5,822 nt of DNA from assembly GCA_047637875.1 (NCBI GenBank), contig JBLJBH010000028.1, forward strand, positions 1 through 5,822, read 5' to 3'. The DNA is from UBA7396 sp047637875 (GTDB lineage: Bacteria > Patescibacteriota > Gracilibacteria > BD1-5 > UBA6164). Made by a program: the position numbers and the translations under genes. This document shows positions 1-5,822 of the stretch, one piece after another (position 1 is the stretch's first letter; the number at the start of each line of letters is the position of its first letter). Under the pieces are notes generated by a model that saw nothing but the letters and a program-made list of their open reading frames with translations, did not search any database and was not told the origin of the DNA.

Positions 1-2
1 AA

Positions 3-44
3 GTGACATTTCTATTTTTACAAAAAGGGTGACATTTCTATTTT
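3..44. repeat. Two direct copies of a 16-bp repeat, possible mobile-element end
   Basis: The sequence GTGACATTTCTATTTT occurs at 3-18 and again, identically, at 29-44, a 26-bp period with a 10-bp A-rich spacer. This is seen directly. Repeated short sites close to an end are typical of transposons whose transposase binds several subterminal sites, as in the IS21 family and related DDE elements. The inference is that an element lies mostly to the left of the window and ends near here. No transposase gene is present inside the window, so the family assignment is uncertain. A regulatory tandem operator is an alternative. Confidence 0.5.
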
Positions 45-46
45 AA

Positions 47-317
47 AATAACATAGTTTCATTTTTTTGACTTTACAATTTTTTATTTTATTTTTTATGC
101 TAAAATAATTAAAACTTGTTTTTCTTTTAAAAATTTATAAAATACCTACAAATACTACTTTATCATTTACTATCACATCATGAGAACAATATTTTTAAAT
201 TTGAAATGTATAGCAAGAATTTGGTAATCCAAATATCATAACTTTCAAAAAAATAAAATAATCAAAATAAATCTACAAAAAAGATTTACTTCTTTAATAT
301 TCCTTAACTTAAAAAAT
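47..317. other. AT-rich non-coding region upstream of hflX
   Basis: No convincing gene was found on either strand under table 25; the longest ATG frame noticed (from 180) is only about 15 codons. Visible elements are a possible promoter with TTTACA at 72-77 and TATGCT at 96-101 (18-bp spacer), overlapping an extended -10-like TGCTAAAAT at 98-106, and a small perfect hairpin at 219-234 (ATTTGG, TAAT loop, CCAAAT). The hairpin is not followed by a T-tract, so it is not a standard terminator. If transcription begins near 105, hflX would have a leader of about 210 nt containing this hairpin. No known riboswitch or RNA gene was recognised. Confidence 0.5.
272..300 (+). promoter_or_regulatory. Possible proximal promoter of hflX
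   Basis: TCTACA at 272-277 matches four of six bases of TTGACA. It is followed after 17 bp by TAATAT at 295-300, which would put the transcript start about 10 bases before the ATG at 318. The background is so AT-rich that such matches arise by chance, so this is only a candidate. No Shine-Dalgarno sequence lies between it and the start codon. Confidence 0.3.
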
Positions 318-1496
318 ATGTCCAAAAACTTAAGAGAACTAGAACAAATTCAACAAAAACTAGAATATCAAAATGAAACTTTAAAAGTATTTATTGCTGA
401 TATTTTGCCACTGGAAAATAGAAATGAAATAGATATGCAAGCGAGATTAGAAGAAGTAGAAAATCTAGTAAATACCTACGGATGAGTAGTGATTTTAAAA
501 CACATCCAAAAAAGATGAACTCCTGATTATAAAAATTATATCGGAGCTGGAAAAATTGATGAGATTATGCAGGAAATGCAAGAATCTTGAGCGAATTTAC
601 TAATTTTATGAAATATTTTAAAACCAATTCAAATACATAATATCAATGAAAAACTTAAAACTATTGGAGCAAAGGCTTGGGATAGAGTTGATTTGATACT
701 AAAAATATTTGAAAAAAATGCTAAAACTATGGAATCAAGACTTCAAATAGAGCTTGCTTCAATAAAATATATGTGACCAAGAATTTTTTGAATGTCTGAA
801 GAACTTTGAAGTCAGTGAAGTGGGTGATCAAAACTTTCAAGATGAAAATGAGAAACAAACACGCAAATCATGAAAAGACACTTGAAAGAAAGAGAAATAC
901 ATATAAAAAAAGATTTAGAACAATATAAAAAAGTGAGAGCAGAACATAGAAAAGCAAGAGAAAAAAAATGATTAAATACAGTTTGAGTAGTAGGTTATAC
1001 AAATGCTTGAAAATCAAGTTTAATGAATTTCTTAACTCGTAAATGAGTTTTATCGGAAGATAAACTTTTTGCTACACTCGGAACGTCAGTTTGAAAAATG
1101 TATATTGAAAACAATTATAGTGAAACTTGAGATTTTATTAGAGCAAAAGATATTTTAATAAATGATACGATTTGATTTATTCGTGATTTGCCACCAAATT
1201 TGATTGACGCGTTTGCTTCAACTTTAGAAGATAGTATAGAATCAAATATTTTACTTCATGTTGTTGATGCTTCAGATCCAAAAATAGAAGAAAAAATCAA
1301 AGTAGTTGATGATATTTTACAAAAAATCTGAGCCAATCAGAAAAAAATCTATGTTTTTAATAAAATAGATTTGATTAATGATGAAAAAATATTAGAATTA
1401 AAAGCTAAATTTATTGACTTAAATCCTATTTTTATTTCTACATATTCTGGAAGTGGTATAGAAAATTTAAAAAAAGAGATTTTGAAAAATTTTTAA
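318..1496 (+). CDS. hflX: GTPase HflX (UGA read as Gly)
   Basis: A 392-residue protein of the HflX family. These GTPases bind the 50S subunit and split stalled or stressed 70S ribosomes. The N-terminal HflX domain covers about residues 1-110. A helical linker follows, containing the family's glycine-rich loop and RGxGET motif (G164 to T180). The G domain runs from about 222 to the end: G1 GYTNAGKSS at 226-234, a G2-region FATLGTS, G3 DTIGFIRDLP from D283, and G4 NKID at 348-351. The DTxGFIRxLP form of G3 is diagnostic of HflX. Length is normal; a long C-terminal extension is lacking. About 19 glycines are UGA, including the G1 glycine 231 and the G3 glycine 286. The motif after GET reads NTQ where many homologues have QLE. 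The start was chosen as the first ATG of the frame; no Shine-Dalgarno sequence precedes it. It ends in TAA. Confidence 0.93.
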
Positions 1497-1567
1497 TTGT
1501 CACTTTTTTAGAAAAATTTAGTTTTAAATTATACGAAGCCTTAAATTTTATTTTTTAATATAGTTTT

Positions 1568-2155
1568 ATGAAAAAATTTTTATCTTTATTTTTACTTTTT
1601 ATTTTTTCTTGAAGTATCGTTTTTGCTCAGGATAATACTTCTTTTTTTGCTGAAATATTTGATGCTTCAACTCCAGAGAAAGTAGAAACTACAAAAAAAA
1701 CTTCTCGTGAAGAATTTTTAAATTTATATTGAAAAACTTGTGAAGTTGCAACAGATGGATGTAATACTATTCAAATCTGGGATTGAGTTCCCTGAGCTTC
1801 AACTATGATGTATTGTGAAGATATTTACTGAACAAAATGACAAGAAAACTGGTCATGTATTAAAGAAGTTGGAAAATTAAGTAAAAATGATGAAAGTTTT
1901 TATAATCATTTAAAACTAAAAACTCCAAAAAATTATCAAAATCAAGTAAAAATTTTTGTTTCTCAGTTTAAATATAAAACAAGAAATTATACTGATTCTA
2001 AAAAAAATCAATTTAAACAAAAAGTTATTTCAAAACTTGATAATGCAATTTTTAAATTAACAAATGCTTACCCACAAGATAAAGCTTTACCTAAAAAAGT
2101 AAATGATGTTTATATGATGTTGTCTTTATTAAAGCTAGAATTAATGAAATTATAA
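1568..2155 (+). CDS. Secreted four-cysteine protein of unknown function
   Basis: A 195-residue protein, not recognised. Residues 1-20 form a good Sec signal peptide: two lysines, a Phe/Leu-rich core, then SIVFA before Gln21, fitting signal peptidase I cleavage after A20. There is no lipobox cysteine. The mature part has four cysteines (C58, C65, C83, C97) in a compact region of about 40 residues that also holds three Trp/Tyr-Gly-like turns and the acidic YCEDIYG. Four cysteines suggest two disulfides or a metal site in an exported protein. From about residue 105 it is Cys-free, Lys/Asn-rich and probably helical. Six glycines are UGA, one of them inside the signal peptide, so standard-code gene calling would destroy the gene. 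It begins 71 bp after hflX and is followed by its own terminator. Its role in the envelope or outside the cell is inferred only from the signal peptide. Confidence 0.8.
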
Positions 2156-2175
2156 AATTCACTTGCATTTTCTAA

Positions 2176-2210
2176 AAAAAGTATATTATGCACTTCTTAA
2201 TATACTTTTT
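2176..2210 (+). terminator. Hairpin terminator of the secreted-protein gene
   Basis: AAAAAGTATATTA at 2176-2188 pairs perfectly with TAATATACTTTTT at 2198-2210 around a 9-nt loop. The descending arm ends in a T-tract, as in an intrinsic terminator. Because the ascending arm starts with an A-tract, it could also work from the opposite strand. It lies 21 bp after the preceding stop codon and separates that gene from the next. The stem is almost all A-T, so its strength is uncertain. Confidence 0.7.
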
Positions 2211-2222
2211 AAAATTTTAATT

Positions 2223-2378
2223 ATGACACAAGAAAAACCTGGGTTATGGCCTTTATGACATACTTTAGAAAGAGCAAAACAATTAGCAGCTGAAGAATTT
2301 AGAAAACAAGAAGAAGAAAAATTAAAAAATAAATCAAAATGAGCTGTAATGACAATATTATCTAAATCAAAAAAATAA
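2223..2378 (+). CDS. 51-residue charged helical protein, unknown function
   Basis: A small complete frame from ATG to TAA, with two UGA-Gly codons (G12, G40) and one GGG (G7). It opens with a Pro/Trp segment (EKPGLWPLG) and continues as a strongly charged, probably amphipathic helix from about residue 14 to 38, rich in Glu, Lys, Ala and Gln. It ends in a short hydrophobic patch (AVMTIL) and a lysine-rich tail. No membrane segment, cysteine or known motif is visible. Support for a real gene comes from context: it sits between two clear terminators (2176-2210 and 2378-2407), fills almost all the space between them, and its codon use matches its neighbours. A TAAAAT at 2210-2215 could be a -10 element giving a nearly leaderless transcript. 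The function is unknown. Confidence 0.65.
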
Positions 2379-2407
2379 AAAAACTCTTATTTATAAGAGT
2401 TTTTTTT
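2378..2407 (+). terminator. Strong intrinsic terminator after the 51-aa gene
   Basis: The core stem ACTCTTA at 2383-2389 pairs with TAAGAGT at 2394-2400 around a 4-nt loop. Flanking A and T runs extend the pairing, and a T-run follows from 2401 to 2407. It overlaps the last base of the TAA stop of the small gene. The T-run runs straight into a possible -35 element of the next gene. Confidence 0.85.
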
Positions 2408-2432
2408 GATTTTTAAGAGAAAGATATATAAT
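2404..2432 (+). promoter_or_regulatory. Possible promoter of the sbcC-like gene
   Basis: A perfect TATAAT at 2427-2432 lies 17 bp downstream of TTTTGA at 2404-2409 (or 16 bp from TTTGAT at 2405-2410). Transcription would begin near 2439, giving a leader of about 20 nt. The -35 part overlaps the T-run of the preceding terminator. Confidence 0.45.
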
Positions 2433-2458
2433 AAAAGAAATAAAATTAAATTTTATAA

Positions 2459-4528
2459 ATGAAACTTTTAAGCTTAAAACTTTTGCATTATCGTAGATTT
2501 AGACAAGAAGAAATCGTATTTAAAGACGATTTTTCTTTGATATTTTGAAAAAATTGAGCTTGAAAATCATCCATTCTTGATGCTATTTGATATGCTTTAT
2601 TTGGTCCTAGTAGTAAGGATTTTGTGAGAGTCAATAGAGATTTTTTAAGAAGTTATTTTTTAACTGACAGAGAACCTTCAAAAATTGAACTCAATTTTCA
2701 ATATTGAATGTGAAATTATCGTATTGTAAGAATTATTGATGCTGGAACAAAAAAATTTGCATCAAACTTTATACAAGAAAATAAAGACATTTTAGTTTGA
2801 CCTTCTTGATTGGAAATCATTGGTTGAGATGAAATCACTTCTTATATAAGCGAACTTTTGTGAGTGAACAAAGAAACTTTTTTAAGAAGTGTTTTTGCCA
2901 GACAAAAGGATTTAGAAGTGTTATCTTGATGACTTTCAGAAAGAAAAGAGCTTATAAATAAAGTTTTAGGTCTTGATAGAATAGAAAATATTATTTTTGA
3001 AATGAAAAAAGAGGAAAAAGAAAAAAAGACTTTACTTGAAATATATAAAAAGAAAGTTTCAGATTTTGATGAGGAAAGTATAAAAAAAGAGAAAAAGGAA
3101 ATTTGAGAAAAAAAGTTAGAATTAGAAAAAACTTTGAAATTAAAACAAGAAGAACTTGAAATATTAAATAAAGATTTTTTATGAATCAAATGAGATTTTG
3201 ATAGAGAAGATAAAAAAAGAACTGATTTTTTAAATATTTCTAGTCAAATAGATTCTCTTAAAAGTAGGGGAGAATTTTTTACAAAACAAAATGAGAAAAA
3301 TATTTCTGATTTAGCTTTATTAAAAGAAAAAAATTCAGTTTTAGAAAAAAAGTTTTGAAGTGATTTTTTAAAAAAATTAAAGCAAGAAGAAGAAAAACTA
3401 GAGAAATTAACTCAAAATAGAGAGAAAGTTTTAAAACAAAAAATAGAATTAGAAAACAAAATAAATTATTTAAGAAAAGAGTATGAAGAGTTAAAGGGGG
3501 AACTTGATAATATCAAAAAACTTGACTATAAAGCTGATTGCCCAACATGTAAAAGACCTTTAGAAGAATATTTTCCACATCTAGTAAAAGCATCAGAAGA
3601 AAAATTATTATTAAAAGCAAGTGAGTGAAAAACTCTAAAAGATTGAGAGTTTGATAAGGTTTCAAAAGAATTTGACAGTTTAGAAAAAGAAATTTCAAGT
3701 GTTAAAGCACTTTTAGAAAGCCTAAAAAATGAAGAAAAAGAGTTTATTAAGTCAAATGAAAATAAATTAAATCTTGAAAGAAATATATTAGATAATAATT
3801 TAAATTTAGAAAAAAATAAAAAAGATTTAGTTTTATTAGAAGAAAGTCTTAAAAAAATTGAGTTTATTCAAGAAAACTATGAAAAAGTAAAAGCATTTTT
3901 TTATGAAGCAAATACTAAAATAAACACTAAGCAAAAAGAATTAAATGATATAAAACAAAATATTTTAACTATAGAGTTTTCTCTAAAAAATCTAGAAAAG
4001 AAACTTACAGATTTTAAAGATGATAAAAAACAAATAGATAATTTTGTTGAAGAAATAAATAATTTAAGCCTAAAAAAACAAATAATGTCAGATTATATCA
4101 TCTATCTTTTAGGGTATCTAAAACCTAGAATTGAGGATTTAGCATCGGAATATTTCTCAATTATTACTGATTGAAAATATTTTGAGATAACTTTAGATGA
4201 TGATTATAATATACTAATTGATGGAAAAAATTTAGATTTGTACAGTGGTTGAGAAAGAGATTTAGCAAATTTATGTTTGAGATTATCTCTCGGTCAAAAC
4301 TTAACTAGTTCAAAATGAAATCCTATAAACTTTTTAGTTTTAGATGAAGTGCTTGCTAGTCAAGATAGGGAAAGGCAACAAAATATTTTAATCAATCTAA
4401 AAAAACTAGAAAATAAATTTTCACAAATAATTCTCATTTCACATCTTGAAGAAATAAAAGATTTAGCAACAAATTTAATTGAGATAAAAGCTTTAAATAG
4501 GGAAGAAAGTATTGTAAATTATTACTAA
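2459..4528 (+). CDS. sbcC: Rad50/SbcC-type DNA repair ATPase with zinc hook
   Basis: A 689-residue SMC-like ABC ATPase. Family members pair with the nuclease SbcD/Mre11 to process DNA ends, hairpins and protein-blocked breaks. In order: N-terminal ATPase lobe with Walker A GKNGAGKSS at 30-38; Q-loop FARQK with Q149; a Lys/Glu-rich coiled-coil arm from about 170 to 355; zinc hook CPTC at 361-364; returning coiled coil to about 565; C-terminal lobe with signature SGGERD from S596, Walker B FLVLDE ending D629-E630, D-loop ASQD and H-loop His662. All ATPase residues are intact. All three Walker A glycines (30, 33, 35) and G598 of the signature are UGA, among about 21 UGA codons. It is shorter than E. 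coli SbcC (over 1,000 aa) because the arms are short. The CPTC hook separates it from RecF, RecN and condensin SMC proteins. No sbcD lies beside it in the window. Confidence 0.92.
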
Positions 4529-4551
4529 AATGCCAAAACTGGCATTTTTTT
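4527..4551 (+). terminator. Intrinsic terminator after the sbcC-like gene
   Basis: ATGCCA at 4530-4535 pairs with TGGCAT at 4540-4545 around an AAAC loop. An A-run before and a T-run after (to 4551) extend the stem. It begins within the TAA stop codon of the preceding gene, so the transcript is ended almost immediately. Confidence 0.88.
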
Positions 4552-4578
4552 GATTTTAATGCAAAAATATGATAAAAT
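4550..4578 (+). promoter_or_regulatory. Probable promoter of the glycine-zipper membrane protein gene
   Basis: TTGATT at 4550-4555 is followed after exactly 17 bp by TAAAAT at 4573-4578, which carries an extended -10 TG at 4570-4571. Transcription would start near 4585, leaving an AT-only leader of about 25 nt before the ATG at 4611. The -35 overlaps the end of the preceding terminator's T-run. TATTAT at 4592-4597 is an alternative -10 nearer the start. Confidence 0.5.
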
Positions 4579-4610
4579 GAAAAAGAATTTATATTATATA
4601 AAATAAAATT

Positions 4611-5774
4611 ATGTCAGAAACACAACAAAATAATTCTCAAAATCAAAAAGAACTATTTAAACAAACTTTTGCTGAAATTTTACAAGATTCAAAGATTGAC
4701 TCAAAAGAAGCAAATAAAATACTTAAAAAGTTTGATTTAGAAAAAAAAGAAATTATTTCAGTAACTGAAGAACAATTACAAGATTTAAAGAATCAATTTT
4801 GAGAAGATTTTGAGGTAGAAAATTTTAAAGAATTTATTGAAAAACAAGCAAATTATTATCTTAATACCATTAAACCAGATAAAGAACTTTTATATGATGG
4901 ATTAACTGATTTTGCTGATTATAAAGAATGAAAACAAAATGATGTTGAAGAACTTGATGTTTCTTGAAGTAATTTATATATAAAACATGTTTGAGATGAT
5001 GTTATAATAACATGACAAGAGTCTGGAAATTTATTTGTAGAAAAAGTAACAAAAATTGATTTTGAAAATTTTGTAAAAAACTATGACTCTAGAGAGTCAA
5101 AAAGAATTTTAGAGCAAATTTGATTTACTTGAGGTTTAACCTTAGCTTGAGCTTTAGCTTTTTCAATTAGAGCTTGAATATGACTTTTACTTTGAAGTTT
5201 ATGAACTTGACTTTGAATTTATAGATGATATCAAATTTATAAAAGTTATAATTTATCATCAAATGAAGCTTTAGAAGTTTTAAAAGAGAATAAAAATGAT
5301 AAAGAGGTTGTAAAATCTTATTTATATTTATCTCAAATTTGATATATAACTTGATATGATAATTGAGCTTTCCAAACTATTGATTGAGAAAAATTGAAGG
5401 GAGAAGAATTATTATGAAAAGAAAAAAAATTACAACCTGAAAAATATCAACTTTTAAGATGACTTAAAGAAAAATGATATTCTCCAAAATTTTTAAGTGA
5501 ATGAAAATATGAACTTGATATGCACGGGTTATGAGATAATAGTCCTTTAAGTTTTGAAAATGGAAAAATCAAATTTTCAACTAGTTATTTTGAGGAATGA
5601 AAAGAATTTGAATTTAAAAATGAAAAAGAAGCATTTGAAAAAATTCAGTTAATAAATGAAGTATTAGAATTACAATCTCAAATAAAAAATAATCAAAATT
5701 TAGAATTACATAATTTTTCAAATAATCAAGAAAAATTAGAAAAAAAATTAGAAAATTTAAAACAAAGAACATAA
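4611..5774 (+). CDS. Glycine-zipper membrane protein of unknown function
   Basis: A 387-residue protein, not recognised. The first ~60 residues are hydrophilic, Gln/Lys/Glu-rich and helical, with a faintly EF-hand-like DSKIDSKEA that lacks a full calcium loop. Residues about 115-150 look like beta strands (NLYIKHVGDDVIITG). Residues 171-206 form a glycine-rich hydrophobic segment with repeated GxxxG spacings (191/195, 198/202) and R187 in the middle, suggesting a membrane hairpin or two short helices. A soluble region follows (about 210-340), then a Glu/Lys/Asn-rich, probably coiled-coil C-terminus (about 345-387). There is no signal peptide. About 25 UGA-Gly codons are present, ten of them within residues 171-206; under the standard code only the first 63 residues would be called. 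It has its own promoter and ends in TAA. It could be a membrane-inserting or membrane-anchored protein, but no function is supported. Confidence 0.82.
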
Positions 5775-5822
5775 ATTCTAGCCCGTAACCGGACACTTTT
5801 GAGGATTATATAAAAAAGTCAA
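5775..5822. other. Right-edge spacer with a short GC-rich patch
   Basis: After the last stop codon, TAGCCCGTAACCGGACAC at about 5779-5796 is clearly richer in G and C than the other spacers. It is followed by TTTTGAGG and an AT run. There is no hairpin terminator here, unlike after the three preceding genes. CCGGACACTTTT resembles the kind of sequence found at insertion-sequence ends, but the window stops too soon to see a second repeat or a transposase. Confidence 0.3.

Noticed and set aside
219..234. Six-base-pair hairpin with TAAT loop upstream of hflX
   Set aside because: There is no T-tract and no larger fold around it, so it is noted within the non-coding region but not called a terminator or RNA.
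318..1496. hflX as a pseudogene with many in-frame stops
   Set aside because: The only stops are UGA and they fall at conserved glycines; no frameshift and no premature TAA or TAG was seen.
1498..1509. TGTCACTTTTTT after hflX, inverted match to the AAGTGACA at position 1
   Set aside because: Only eight bases are shared and the CATTTCTATTTT part of the repeat is absent, so it is not a convincing partner inverted repeat.
1512..1549. Possible terminator after hflX (AAAATTTA pairing with TAAATTTT, T-run after)
   Set aside because: The stem is eight A-T pairs around a loop of about 21 nt; in this composition such pairing is expected by chance, so it was not listed as a terminator.
2842..3189. 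A 115-residue reverse-strand open frame rich in Ser and Phe
   Set aside because: It is the antisense shadow of the Lys/Glu-rich coiled coil of the SbcC-like gene, whose + strand frame carries all ATPase motifs.
3513..3698. A 61-residue reverse-strand frame, Leu/Phe-rich
   Set aside because: It lies antisense across the zinc hook region of the SbcC-like gene; its composition is what antisense to Lys/Glu/Asn codons produces.
4690..4720. EF-hand-like DSKIDSKEA near the N-terminus of the membrane protein
   Set aside because: The calcium loop is incomplete, with too few acidic ligands at the right spacing.
4611..4802. A 63-residue protein ending at the first UGA
   Set aside because: The frame continues through UGA-Gly codons to TAA at 5772-5774; it is the beginning of a 387-residue protein, not a small gene or a pseudogene.
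5614..5796. A 60-residue reverse-strand frame resembling a membrane protein
   Set aside because: Its hydrophobicity is an artefact of reading antisense through the Lys/Asn/Glu-rich C-terminus of the forward gene.

Overview
This is an extremely AT-rich window (mostly A and T even inside genes). Its reading frames make sense only if UGA is read as glycine (NCBI translation table 25). Under the standard code the + strand is cut into fragments. With UGA as Gly it resolves into five complete genes, all on the + strand, each ending in TAA and together holding roughly 70 in-frame UGA codons. Several of these UGAs fall on invariant glycines: the P-loops of an HflX GTPase and a Rad50/SbcC ATPase, and the ABC signature of the latter. 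TGG is still used for Trp, which argues against the Mycoplasma-type code. UGA=Gly is known from the candidate phyla Gracilibacteria (BD1-5/GN02) and Absconditabacteria (SR1), so the source is most likely one of these; the window does not decide which.

Layout. Bases 1-46 carry two copies of a 16-bp direct repeat, probably the end of a mobile element lying to the left. Bases 47-317 are an AT-rich non-coding stretch leading into hflX (318-1496), a ribosome-associated GTPase. Next come a small secreted four-cysteine protein of unknown function (1568-2155), a 51-residue helical, charged protein (2223-2378), a compact Rad50/SbcC-type DNA-repair ATPase with a CPTC zinc hook (2459-4528), and a 387-residue protein with a glycine-rich membrane segment (4611-5774). 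The last 48 bases include a short, relatively GC-rich stretch that resembles neither the genes nor the other spacers and may be another element boundary.

Organisation. Clear hairpin plus T-tract terminators follow the second, third and fourth genes, and plausible sigma-70-like promoters precede the fourth and fifth. The genes therefore look like a row of mostly single-gene transcription units, not an operon, and nothing shows that they act in one pathway. No Shine-Dalgarno sequence is visible before any of the five starts. No tRNA, rRNA or CRISPR array was seen. The least explained items are the glycine-zipper membrane protein, the 51-aa gene, the secreted Cys protein and the repeat at the left edge.
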